A DNA stretch of 64,000 nucleotides. Origin: Siphonodentalium dalli. Taxonomy: Eukaryota; Mollusca; Scaphopoda; Gadilida; Siphonodentaliidae. Made by a program: the position numbers and the translations under genes. The stretch spans positions 154,323,577-154,387,576 of the forward strand of contig CP136065.1 of the NCBI GenBank assembly GCA_032622095.1. The letters run 5' to 3'. A model generated the notes under the pieces. The model ran no database searches. It was not told where the DNA came from and saw only the letters and a list, made by a program, of their open reading frames with translations. Of the stretch, positions 22,251 through 33,883 are shown piece by piece. How positions within the stretch are numbered: the stretch's first letter is position 1; the number at the start of each line of letters is the position of its first letter.

Positions 22251-22627
22251 ATATTTTTAATTTAAATTAGATTTAACTCCTTACTCAATTTAACAAAATG
22301 TTTTTTTTTATGAAAACATAACACACCTGTTATGAAACAATTGTTCTGCACTGCACTGCACTGTAATGATATTGTCAATAAGCATGCCTTATTATCAGAT
22401 CTTATCTGACATGTTTGATAAACAAATAAATGGGGAGAATGTGGGGTCATTAATGTTCAATTTAGATTTGAAATAAAATCCCGAGTGTTCTCAGCCGGGT
22501 TTGTAAACAAACTAAATTTCTCTTGGGTGAGTGGTGTCTTTATAAACCATATAAATTATTATGTAGATTGATTTGAATATCTGGCTGGTCAAAAGCGGCT
22601 GAAATGTGGATTTAACACTTTTGCTTT
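22250..22627. other. No gene seen
   Basis: AT-rich sequence without a coding or repeat signal I can support. Confidence 0.5.
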
Positions 22628-23850
22628 GGCCTAAAAAAAAAAGACGTTTGTTTCCGCTAACCCGACCGACCCTATTTTAAAACCCCGACCCTAATCTTTT
22701 TTTGCCATTGCAACAAAAAAAAAATTTAGGTCCCAATTCATATCATAACAAGATGCAAACATTTATATATATTGACATAAGAAATTTAAGTTTACAAAAA
22801 GATTTATGTTTAACAGTTGGAAAGTATGTTTGGCTTTATCTAGCTTTCATCTGTGAAAACTTCAAATAGTTTCAGTTCAGGTTTGTTATCATTCAGCCTT
22901 CAGACTTCAGTATTTCAGGAACATTAACAATTTGATCGAATCAATCTGGTTATCAGATAGGATCTCATAATACCAAATGAATAATTAATATAGAGATTAG
23001 TACTTAGTAATTACTAACTTAATAGACATTGTTTCTGTATTACATGTAGTATATTATGTATGTGTCTTACTTGAATTTTATAAAATAGCCAATTATATGA
23101 ATTAGAGTGATAATGGTAAGTCTCATTTCAAGCAGGATAAGCATAATCCATTGAACCAAAAGATACCTGACAATGACTTATAAGCATTTCCAATCCATGC
23201 ATATATACAAAATTATGCTTGAGAAACTTGATCAAATTGACCTCTCAGTAAAATTCAAAATACTGACTCAAAGTGCCCTAGATTAGCTCTAAATGCAATG
23301 GATTTTCCAAAAAATTTCCAGGGGGAAAACCCCCACCACCAGAAGGGGATCATCCCCCCCAAACCTTCCTCCGCTCAGGCATTCAGGTTATGCCTTCGGC
23401 ATATCATTGCCCAAAATCAGGTGTCCCCAAAAAATACCTAGATCCTTCACTGAATGCGGAGGAGAAGGTAGTATTGTGAAGCCATCATTAAGTGATCGGT
23501 ACAAGATGGTCACTCCAATATGTGAACAGTGCAGTGGCGCTGGACTGACTCCAGTTGTCGCCAGACCATATGGGAAATATTAGGATTATCAAAGACTATA
23601 TTAGTATATAAACTGGTATATATGTAAATATTAAAGCATATGTAAGATTGAATTGGAGTTTCTAGTTCCTCTGTCATCTGGGTTAACCTGATTGGGGCTA
23701 AGAAGTGCATAGTTTGGGTTATTGACAGGTATTATACAATATTTTTAAAGATACTGAAAAAAAAAAGTTAACAAAAAAAAAGTTAAGCCTACCTACCTAC
23801 CATAATTTTTTTCAGCTCGTTAGCGGAAACAAATGTATTTTTTTTAGGCC
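22628..23850. mobile_element. GGCCTAAAA-type TIR element, non-autonomous
   Basis: Left end GGCCTAAAAAAAAAAGACGT then TTGTTTCCGCTAAC (22628-22661); right end GTTAGCGGAAACAAATG then TATTTTTTTTAGGCC (23819-23850). Both ends are flanked by TTT, a possible 3-base target duplication. The interior has no long ORF; a 96-codon ORF at 23293-23583 shows no motif. Superfamily not assigned. Confidence 0.75.
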
Positions 23851-25060
23851 TTTCAAAGAGTTTAGTCCAGGAGATCGACCCCAAGAAATAACAAATGTTG
23901 CTCATTTTGACGGACAAGTGCTATCCAGTCTAATTTTGTAGTAAAATATATGTAGATTACGAAAATCCATGATAGCAGTGGTGAATTTGTAGCTTAATTG
24001 GCGAAAAACATGTTTTTATTGACCGACCCGACGACCGAAAATAGAAGAAATTTCCGGCGACGTCATAGTACTACTAGTATTCCGGGAGCTAATATTGGTA
24101 CCCTTGCACCCCTTGGGACTTAACTTCTCCACACTCATTTTGTTCCTTATTATGTCCTTCAACTTTTAAGCAATGTTAACAAGAAGAACAAAAGTGGCCA
24201 TATAGACTCCAGACAAAATGGCGTCCATCATGGCCGCTGTTTTTCAGACCAGACTCTAAGTCAGTTTTATGCAAATTATAGCGGTAAAAATCTTGTAAAA
24301 TGTATACAAATGTATATATTTTCGTAAAGGTAAGACATAATGTCACTTTTTTGGGGCAAAATTGAAACTCACCATCCAAGATGGCCGCCGGAAGTTGAAA
24401 ATATTACTTTTTTTTACAAATATCTTCTAGATCGATTCATGCTGTTTGGAACTGGTTGAGAAATTGACTTTATTTTGTGATTTGTATATTAACTGATCAT
24501 TGGGGCAATTTAATATGAACTTTTTGGGGTCCTAACCCCTTCCGTTCCCTCACAAATACGAATTTACAGAATGCGGTATAAAATTTCACACAAAAACATC
24601 ACAATTGGGATTCTAGTCATATTTTAACAAGAAATGAACATAACTTTGTAATGTAAGTGATGCACATGATTACCTATGAATATTCCAACTCAATGGACCC
24701 AAAATTCTTACTTTGGCTCAAAATGGCTGCCAAAATGGCCGCCAAAATGGCCGCCAAAATATGGAAAATGGTAAATATTGTCCCAGCATGTCCTGCAATC
24801 GATTACAAGTTGTGGATGATGTACAAAATTGGCTATTCTGCCTTCTATACATTGAATACTAACATGTCTGGTGTACCATGGTTAATTGTTACTATTGTCA
24901 CCACTGACATGACCAAATATATTGGACTTTTCTCTCAAAAACTCGACTTAAATATCGGCAAAAATTCACTTTTCATGTTTGGACTATTTTTTCAATTAAA
25001 ATGTAACTATCTTTGGGTTGAAAGGTGTTTATTGTTTTGGTCTATCTTAAATGTGTCACG
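23851..25060 (+). mobile_element. Solo, decayed arm of the 49-54 kb palindrome family
   Basis: TAGTCCAGGAGATCGACCCC near 23862 and then GGGACTTAACTTCTCC, TGTTAACAAGAAGAACAAAA, GACTCCAGACAAAATGGCGT and CCATCATGGCCGC (24110-24240) follow the same order as the outer ends of the large palindrome. Several ATGGCCGCC words follow (24370-24760). The 154-codon ORF starting at 24657 with KMAAKMAAK is produced by these repeated words and is not a gene. Confidence 0.65.
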
Positions 25061-26100
25061 CTGCGGTATTTATAGACCAAATTGTTCGCCCGATTTTGAC
25101 AGAACTGTATACTCTCATTAAGTAGACATGGATAAACTTTTTATATGCAGCCTGTGTCAGGGAGGACGCAGTTATATAGGAGTGGGTGTAATATAGTGTG
25201 TCATCTTGACGTATTTCTCGATGGTTAATATATAATGCTATGCTAATTATGGTCTGAAATGACTAATATCGAGATTTCTGGTGACCATTCAACGTTTGAT
25301 ACCATTTGATGTCCCGATGGGGTATATTCTTGGAGTTCTGACATGTCACGAAGCTTCGGTACATGTCACGAAGCTTCAGTACATAGGATGAAAAATCGCC
25401 ACAGATTTGGGGTTAATGATGCAAGGTCACATTTTTCACCAGATTTCGACAGAACTATATACTTTCATTAAGTAGACATGGATAAACGTCTTGTATGTAG
25501 CACTGTGTCAGGGCTGAAGTAAAGCAGTTATATAGGGTGGGTGTAATATAGTGTGTCATTTTGACATAATTACATCATGGATTAATATATATTTCTATGA
25601 TAGTTACGATCTGAAATGACTGATATCGAAGTTTATGGTGACCATTCAACGTTTGATGCCATTTGACGGTACGTGTCACGAAGCTTCGGTAAATTGGATG
25701 AAAAATCGCCACAGATTTGGGGTTAACCATGCGAGGTCACATTTTTCACCAGATTTTGACGGCACTGTATAGTCTCATTAAGTAGACATCGATAATCTTC
25801 TTACATGTAGCCCTGTGTCAGAGAGGAAGCAGTTATATAGGGGTGGGTGTAATATAGTGTGTCATTATGACATATTCCTCGATGGGTTAATATCGATGCT
25901 AATTATGATCTGAAATTATTAATATCCGGGTTTCTGGTCACCATTCAACGTTTGTTATCGGTGCCATATGATGTCCTGTGGTGGTATATTCCTGGAGTTC
26001 TGACACGTCACGAAGCTTCGGTACATGGCACGAAGCTTCGGTACATTGGATGAAAAACCGCCACAGGTTTGGGTTTAAGAATACATTGTCAATTTTTTTG
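25060..26100. repeat. Tandem array, three units of about 300-350 bases, with CGAAGCTTCG
   Basis: The phrases CATTAAGTAGACATGGATAA (about 25117, 25466, 25775), GGGTGTAATATAGTGTGTCA (25183, 25539, 25843) and GATGAAAAATCGCCACAG (25388, 25688, and degenerate 26048) define three diverged units. Each has one or two copies of the self-complementary CACGAAGCTTCGGTACAT. An inverted GTACCGAAGCTTCGTG occurs at 26352, so the array may be the inside of a TIR element ending there. Confidence 0.8.
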
Positions 26101-28100
26101 CCACAGTACTGGGGGATAAGCTTACCCAGGGCCACATGATTCTTCTTATTTCGATATTACTGTATACTGTTATTAATAACGATACACCTTGATTAACTTC
26201 ATGTTGAATGAAGCAGTCACAGTATAATTTTTTATTATTGAACATTTAACTTGAATGTCACGAATAATCGGTACATTCATGTTTTTGTTTCGACGCCGAC
26301 TGTATGCATACATCTGATTTAAATATAGTAATATATGAATAATAATTAATGTACCGAAGCTTCGTGTCTATAGGTTACAAACACCTAATTATTTTCCATA
26401 GATGACAGTGTTAACTAAAAGTCCCTCCGGCCATGGGTTAAGCCTATTTGAACTTCAAGTGGTCAATTTTTCCTTAGAACGTCATCCGTTGCACCAGTAT
26501 GTGACAACAAACGCGCCCTTTTCGGTATTTTTTTCCAAACGATAATCTTGCATTTCTACAACTACCCCATTTACTGCACATAAATCAGCAGCATAAAAAT
26601 ATCCAGACCCCTTCCATATTTCCCTCAATGATAAGCAACCAATCAGCAGCCAGACTCGAGTTTCCCTACACAAATTCAAGAAGCGTAACTCTATATAATT
26701 AGTTGCTAGTAACATATTGTAAAGAAAATCGAACTTTGATCGTGTAAACCGCGCCAATTTTACAAAAACAGCTTTACCGTGATACGATAGAAATATAGGA
26801 GTCATTGGACATCCTATTATCTCCCAGTGGTCCTTTAACCCACATACCCCGTTTTAAAATTTATTTGGGTAAGAAATAACACCGATACTCTATTCCTGAT
26901 AACTCTGGAAGCACAGTTTAGTAGAAAGATACTAATGTATCATGTCATGCTTGTCATATACATATATACTGCACAGTGCTGCACAGTGTCGCATGCCCCA
27001 TGTCCATCCACTCTCTAATGGGAATATTATGACCACAAATGTGATCACACCCATAATTCAGGGTTTTTCATCATAATTTAATTTGTAAAATCCGACTCGC
27101 GTGCATAACGCACATGATAGAAAGGCATATGTATAAGTTTTGAAAACTAGTTACGTATATTTACCATACGCCTTAAGAAATTGATCTAATTTTGAACAGT
27201 ACAATGTTTAATTGGATTTGAATTAGACCCCCCTCAACTTAGAAAACAAGTAGAAAACTTCTTAAATCCATTTAAAAACATTGTAGAAGACAAGTTGTAA
27301 ATTATTTAACACTATTAAAATAATTAATGGCGAATTTAACCATTAAAATCATACTAAGATGAAATGGTTGCAATTTGGACGATTTTGCATAAAAAAAAAA
27401 ATTTAAATGGTAAAAACTAATTTTTTAATTGAAATTCTTCAATTTGTTTTTAGCATAATTAGTTATTTAACATTATTAACACAATTACTATTCAACTTAA
27501 TCAAAATCATACTAAAATTAAATGGTTACAAATTGAATTTTTTTTTTTTATTTTGGGCTAAAAACGTAGAAAAATTATCAAAAAATCGCAAAAACCAAAG
27601 AAGGCTACAAATTTGTTCTTGCTATCATAATTTTTCTTCATTACCATACCTAAAACATTAAAAATAACATGGTCGCAGCTTGTCCATCAATATGAGCAAC
27701 ACTACCTCCCGATCTCCTGGACTGTTGACTTCCAACTCCAAAACCTTTCCTCTGAAATCACTAAACCATTGAATATGATAGTGAGAGCTCTTTGTGTGAT
27801 AGGATAGGATAATTTTATTTACAATATACAATATACACACATGGAAAGTACAATTACAAATAAATATAATATTAATAGACTATACATGTATATTGTTGGG
27901 GTTATATAGTCATGACTATAGTTGGGTACTGATATATGGATTCCTGTGGTCCTATATTTATTATTAGTTATAGACCTAAAAGATGTTACAATACTATGTA
28001 TATATAGGCTGTTAACTCTTTGTCTATGCTAATGATTTGTAGATCTATTGTAATCTGCTGATAATGTCAAGGAAAACGTATCAGTGGTGCCAGCATATGA
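26100..28100. other. AT-rich gene-free stretch
   Basis: No recognisable gene. A 107-codon minus-strand ORF at 26482-26805 has no motif. Near 27300-27560 an AT-rich segment is duplicated in direct orientation at about 165 bases (AAAATCATACTAAGATGAAA then ATGGTTGCAATTTG, recurring as a variant near 27505). Confidence 0.5.
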
Positions 28101-29300
28101 ACCCTTCCATAAATTGTGAAACTACTTTTTAAGAAAATGAATTCACTTCAACTCTTAAGATATACCGTCTGAAATTACTAGATGAATGGATCTCATAAAT
28201 TGAGATTTGCATTGGTTCAGATAGGGGCAGAATAGGGCAGATATGAGGGATTTAACTCTCACTTATCCACCCTACCTTTATCTATTCTGTTGAAAACTAG
28301 TTTGCTACTGGTATAATATATAGATTACTAATGATTTCTAAGCTGACAGGTTGGGGTGGGGGTATATGACGGCAATGTTAAAGACAATGGGAGGGAGTGT
28401 AGAGGGTCGTTGGGGGTCAAATTTTTCAACAGTTGTAAAGTTCATGCCTGATACAACATTAGTTGTAAATTTGAATTTCACACCGAGCATAGGTTATAAT
28501 TGTTCTCATAGTTTTATTTTCCAACCAGTATATATGTTTTGGTCCAACAGTCATATTTTTCTTCTTCCTGTTAAACTGTTGGACCGAAATTCGAAATGAC
28601 CACATTTTTTAACTTTGAGGGGGGTCGGGTTGGCCATAAATTTTAACTTTATGGGAGATATGTCAGATTGGCCACACATTTTAACTTTATGGGGGATATC
28701 AGGTTGGAGATTTCCAAAATTTGAAGAGCTTGGTGTACCAGTTGCAACATTCCAACCTGAGTGGGATGTGCAAAAGTAATTTTGTGAACTCAGGAATGTG
28801 GTCTGGTTGTCTTGTTCAAAAAGTGTAGGGGGTAGAAGATTTGTCAGTTGTGTGCAATTAGACATTTCAAGGTGAAGGCCTCCAGCTATGTCTCTGTTTA
28901 TAACTACTTGTCTTAAGGCATTTTGACAAGTACTGACTGCTGTAGACTTCAGAGTCCCAGTCTTCTCAGTCTTTGCAGTCAGATGAGCAACGCCACAGTC
29001 ATTGACTGTCTTGTTGTATAACTTGGCACAGATGTCAACCAGCATGGGAACCTGCGATTTTGATTTCAGTTGGATTCATTTTGGTGGAGTTATTGCAATT
29101 TTTCGACATAGAATCGTACATCCTGGGAGGCATCTTTTGTCCGAGCCTGTATTCCGTCTTTCCAGTCACTTTTGTTTAAACTTGGCATAGATGTCAATCA
29201 GCATTGGTAACATGCGCACCTTCGATTTTGAATTCAGACGGAGTAATTTGACGTAGTTATTGCCATTTTTCAGCATAGAAATAGTTCATGTTTTAGAGTT
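28100..29300. repeat. Composite interspersed repeat, third block
   Basis: Parallels 45850-46610: ATGAATGGATCTCATAAATT, GGGGCAG, a GTTGTAAATTTG segment, GTTGGACCGAAATT, then the end module AGAGTCCCAGTCTTCTCAGT...TTGACTGTCTTGTT at 28948-29015, followed by a GAATCGTACATCCTGGGAGG tail unit. No gene. Confidence 0.65.
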
Positions 29301-29718
29301 ATTGACCGTTCTTGAAGATGTGTAACATATTTTGTGAATATGCACTTTGTATCATATTGGTGTAATCAATTCCTCATACAGTTTGTATAGGGATCTGAAA
29401 CCCATAAATCCTAACAAACATACCACCTTCGTCGGGGGACATTTTGGTCAGCGACCTTTTATCAGAATATTCTCCAATGCATTGACCTCCTTTACCAATG
29501 TTTACCGTCAAATTTGGATTAAATTTTGGTATCTTATTTGACTGATTGAACTTTTATCGGTAATGCCACTGTAAGAGTATATATATATATTGTTTACCTA
29601 ACACTATATTGATAGCGAAATGTCATTATTGGAGAGTTTTTAATAATGAACATAATAAAAGAAAATAATCAATCTATTATTTCATAGATTTCACGTTTTA
29701 CAGCCTTATGATATTTCG
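29300..29718. other. No gene seen
   Basis: AT-rich intronic-looking sequence with a short (TA)n run near 29578-29590. Confidence 0.4.
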
Positions 29719-29905
29719 CATGAACCACTGCTAATGCTTTGAGTGATTTGAGTCCCTTTGGATACACATGTTTACTTGGATGCATGAACCACTTCTAATG
29801 CATTGAGTGATTTGAGTCCCTTTGTATAAACATGTTTACTTGGATGCATGAACCACTTCTGATACATTGAGTGATTTGAGTCCCTTTGGATAAACATGTT
29901 TATTT
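29719..29905 (+). repeat. 64-base minisatellite, three units, next to a splice acceptor
   Basis: CATGAACCACTTCTAATGCA begins units at 29719, 29783 and 29847; each continues TTGAGTGATTTGAGTCCC and ends in a TAAACATGTTTACTTGG-like phrase. The last unit stops about 24 bases before the AG at 29927-29928. Confidence 0.9.
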
Positions 29906-29928
29906 TGGATTCATTCATCCTGTTTCAG

Positions 29929-30037
29929 TTTCGACCTATATGACAGAGGCAGCACACATGAAAGAGGCGTCTGATGAATCTCGAAAATCATTTATGACTG
30001 AAGTAGCAGGCTTCGCGGGCTGTGAAATTATTAGAAG
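29929..30037 (+). CDS. Methylthioribose kinase-like, penultimate exon
   Basis: Exon between TGTTTCAG and GTTCGT: 2 bases, 35 codons, then 2 bases. It reads STYMTEAAHMKEASDESRKS, then FMTEVAGFAGCEIIR. The end matches the block before the C-terminus of S-methyl-5-thioribose kinases (FM-x-D/E-x-GFAG-x-x-IRRIVG), which phosphorylate methylthioribose in the methionine salvage cycle; mammals use a phosphorylase route instead. The phase joins exactly to 37769, giving IIRRIVG across the junction. The upstream catalytic exons (the HGDLHTG loop) were not found in the window. The identification rests on remembered family motifs. Confidence 0.62.
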
Positions 30038-30182
30038 GTTCGTGTAATTCGTGCAAAAACATAATAAGGTTATAGTTATTCGGCGCATTCATTAATTATT
30101 AATTTATAAATCGGATTAAGACTATTGTATGGTGGCCCCCGATCATACAACTAAGATGGCTTCAAAAAGTTGCCGAACATTT

Positions 30183-30440
30183 TTATGTTACCCATACCAT
30201 AGTATGGTAAACATAGTGTCAACGTCCGGATTGACCACTCGTCGTTCGTCCGTCTGTCTTGCCGTCCGTAGACACTTTACGCATAATGCGATAACTGAAA
30301 CATTTTCTTATCGCAACCAAATTTGGTATGTGAGTTTCTCAGCCCAAAATACAGATCTTGTTCGAATATGGGTTTGGTCTGACCATTTTTAACTGAGTTA
30401 TGGCCCTTTTTCGAAAAAATATATTCACTCTTAAAAAAAA
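30183..30440. repeat. Interspersed repeat starting ACCCATACCATAGTATGG
   Basis: The head has a small palindrome (CCATACCATAGTATGG), then GTCCGGATTGACCACTCGTC, a TCCGTC tract, AACCAAATTTGGTATGTGAG and an end AGTTATGGCCCTTTTTCGA. The same unit recurs at 32088-32330, followed by two more tail units to about 32620. Confidence 0.8.
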
Positions 30441-32085
30441 AAAATTTAGATTGAATTCCTTGCTCAATTTAAATAATAAATAAATAATAACAAAAATATA
30501 ATAAAGTATTTTTGTGTAAATAATGTTTTTTTTTTTTTTTTAAAGTTAAAATTTGAAAAACTAACACCATTATAACTCTGCCAAGGGTACCCCGATTCAC
30601 CACACCAAATTTGGTTTAAATCGGTCCAAAATCTTGTGTTATGTGCTGGTAAATTTGTTTGGAGTGACTTCAAACCCAATTCACCAATTCCATCCCATGC
30701 CTTTGGACTACTTAGCTATTGATAAGGCTATATTATTTTCTGATGTCTCTTATGCCAAAGTGCAGATAAAGAAAGCTATGGTATCTAATTTTGTTTAAAG
30801 TTTCAACAATACACATCACATGATATTAACAGTAGACTAGAACATCTGTGCTTCATGGCATAGCTGAGTATATTACTCTACAGATGGTCTGATGTCATTA
30901 TAAATGTTATTGGTTTAATAGATGCCAGACTTCAATATAAACAATGCCTGTGATTTGTTGACAGCTCTGCTATATAATTGATATTAATGGGTCAGCAGTG
31001 AGGTGTCTTTATCTTGATGGGTGTTGTTGGTAGAATTTGACACATTACAATGTATCTTTGTAAACTTAAATTGGACTCTCTTAACCCAAAGTCACCTTTT
31101 TCACGTTTAACCCAAGGCTGTGGTGGTGCAGCATTACAGATCCTGAATTCTCTTATATAAATGCGAGAGTGACCCATAAATTCCAATAATTTGTGTTATG
31201 TACATTTGTCTGTAATAGTACATAACAGTATACTCTATAATTCAACATCAAAACTCTCATTTATGATTCCGATCATAGTAATTTACTGTTGCCAAGGGAT
31301 GGGTTAACATCTGCCGATCGTGATCGGCCTCTCGTTTTCTAAAATATCGACAATTTGGGGTAAAAAAATCGAATTTTCATATTTTCCCCGATTTGACCGG
31401 ATATAGACTATTGCATGTACAGAGTGGACCCCCCCCCCAAACATACAACTAAAAGATGGCGCCAAAAATTAATAAACATTCCACAAAATGTGGGGTAAAA
31501 TTGAAAAAAACTAAGTGCAAAACTAACAGATGAAAATTATTTCACATCGGATATGTAAACTGTTGATCAAATTTATTTGATAAAATTAATCCATATATTG
31601 GTTGATGAATCCCGTTTCTATTGCGAAGATAAGAATTACACGTTTATTACTTATATGTTTGTAATCAACGACGAACAATCTTGCGGAATTTGGCTATTTG
31701 TCTCTGTTGGTTAGTCATGCGCACTGCGGATTTTGTTTTTAGTTTAATATAGGGACGATTACAGCAAATAATTATCTGGAAATTTAATTTCTCGCCGTTT
31801 CATGACTATATGAACCAGTGTATACGTGATAACAACCATGAGATGATTAGGCTGTATATTGTTTTCAGTATATAATGCACGTGTCCTGAAATTTCTTAAA
31901 CGGACGTGGTTTGTTCGAAGCCCAAACTATTGTACATGTGCACCTAATTTGGTGAGCGGTATCTCAAAAATAAACCTACACGGACGATTTACGAATGAAC
32001 TCATCGATATAGCGCTGAAATTATTTTATTTCTTATATTTTTCGGTAAATTTGAGATCGTTCCTTCTGTGCCGGTTAAATTTTTA
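30440..32085. other. Gene-free intronic stretch
   Basis: AT-rich. Near 31090-31180 a degraded TTAA-type MITE (GTTTAACCCAAGGCTG, GTGCAGCATTACAG, TTCTCTTATATAAATGCGAG) is present. No exon-like segment recognised. Confidence 0.45.
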
Positions 32086-32087
32086 TG

Positions 32088-32640
32088 TTTACCCATACCA
32101 TAGTATGGCAAACATAGTGCCGTTGTCCGGATTGACCACTCGTCGTTAGTCCGTCCGTCTGTCTGTCTGTAGACACTTTACGCATGGTGCGATAACTGAA
32201 ATATTTTCTATCTGATGGGAACCAAATTTGGTATGTGAGTTTCTCGGCCCAAAATACAGATCGAGTTCGAATATGGATTTGATCGGAGTTTTTTTTTACG
32301 GAGTTATGGCCCTTTTTCGACTTAGAATTCACGAATTCTATGATAACTAAATTTATCTGATCAAAACCAAATTTGGTATGTCAGTTTCTCCACCTAAAAT
32401 ACAGTTCGAGTTCGAATATGGGTTTGATCAGATTATTTTTAATGGAGTTATGGCCCTTTGACATAGTATTCATGCATGCTTCGATAAATCTACCAGTTTT
32501 CATCTGATAACTTTGGTATGTGAGTTTGTCACATCAAAATACAGATCGAGTTTGAATATGGGTCAGATCCTGTTTTTATACCAGAGTTATGGCCCCTTTT
32601 TAACTAAGAATTGAACAGATTTGAGATTTGCTTACAATAT
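32088..32640. repeat. CATAGTATGG repeat with three tail units
   Basis: Full unit followed by two additional tails; the word ACCAAATTTGGTATG recurs at 32221 and 32364, with a weaker CTTTGGTATG near 32513. The tail therefore amplifies in tandem at about 145 bases. Confidence 0.75.
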
Positions 32641-32797
32641 ATAACCATAGCAGCTTACAATTAATTACCTGTAATATCAGTAAGAGAGAGAGACGTGAGC
32701 TCTGTGTGCGTGGTGGTAGCGGTCAGGCCAACATAGCAGAGGCCGGGAATAAACCCTGCCTTGCAGTTTGCTGAAGACCATGGAAAGAAAACCTATA

Positions 32798-33199
32798 GGG
32801 TACGTTCATACATGGCAAGTTTGCACGGCATAGTTTACAGCTATTTTCTCATAGAAAACCATATGGTGCCAGAATATGAACGGAAATATGCATATTCAAT
32901 GCATTTCTACCACAGCTAACTACATGATAAGAAAAAATATGTAGTTCCACTAGTATAGCGATGCTATCGATATCGATATCGAATAAATCATACATTTATG
33001 TTAATGCAATGTGTTAGTGGCAACGTTACATGTGCATATGGAACTACATAAATTTTACTCCTATATATATAGCTAGTGTCGTTATAGCTTTGGTAAATAT
33101 GCATTTTATATGCATGTTGCCGTTCATATAATGGCACCACAGTCCACAGGTTTTCTGTGAGAAAATGCGGTGCAAACTTGCCAGTGTATGAACGTACCC
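32798..33199. mobile_element. Foldback MITE with GGGTACGTTCATAC ends
   Basis: 402 bases. The ends GGGTACGTTCATACATGGCA and its near-complement are flanked by ATA on both sides (32795-32797, 33200-33202), a likely 3-base target duplication as in PIF/Harbinger-type elements. Inverted similarity continues inward for about 100 bases per side (AGTTTGCAC, TTTTCTCATAGAAAACC, TATGAACGG). No ORF. Confidence 0.8.
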
Positions 33200-33529
33200 A
33201 TAAAGTAGTCATTGTGCTGCAACACGTGTGTGCTACTATACATACTTTAAAGATTAAACTAACGGGAGGTCATTGCGTGAAGTTAAAACTGTTTCCAGTT
33301 AAGATTACACAATTTATTATATGCTAAGTTATCAAATAGTAGTATTTTTGCATCAGATAAAAACCGTTTTCTGTCTGGTGAGATATCACTCGTATCCATC
33401 CGCCCTAAAATTAAAAGTGATTCAGTACTATAGATGAGTTAACAGTTAACATCGTTTCGCCACATTGAACTAGAGTTACTTCCCGCTCACTACGCATGTA
33501 ATATGTGATCAAATATTTTTTTGTGTTAA

Positions 33530-33879
33530 AGATGCATAATCCGAATTAACGCTCCCAAATTTCTATTTCTTTGGGTTCTGGGGTAAAAATTATTTGATTT
33601 GAGTCGATGAACCCACCCATCAAAGCTCAAAATGATCAGATATCAATCGATTTTTGAAATTTATTTAATTCCCGAGATATATGTAATTTTGGCGGCCTGG
33701 CAAATATTCGTTGATAAATAACACGTTTTGAGCAATTTTATACAATAGTTGACTGTAGGTAGTTAGCATTATTTTTGGCCAATTAATCGATTCTGATAAC
33801 TGAAGTGGTATTTAAAGAAATGTTGTTTTTGTTGTTAGAATATTATGATATGGGGACCATCGAATCGGATTGATTACCT
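33530..33879. mobile_element. TTAA-flanked TIR element (AGGTACTCAATCCG family), decayed
   Basis: Between TTAA at 33526-33529 and 33880-33883. The ends AGATGCATAATCCGA and TCGGATTGATTACCT are diverged forms of the perfect ends seen at 37009-37492. Interior shares TTTCTTTGG...GGGGTAAAAATTATTTGATT with that copy. Confidence 0.7.
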
Positions 33880-33883
33880 TTAA

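Noticed and set aside
24657-25121. 154-codon ORF with KMAAKMAAK
   Set aside because: The peptide is a by-product of repeated AAAATGGCCGCC words in a decayed repeat; no conserved domain.
25060-26100. Three spaced repeats resembling a CRISPR or satellite array
   Set aside because: Units are 300-350 bases and diverged throughout; this is ordinary tandem duplication.
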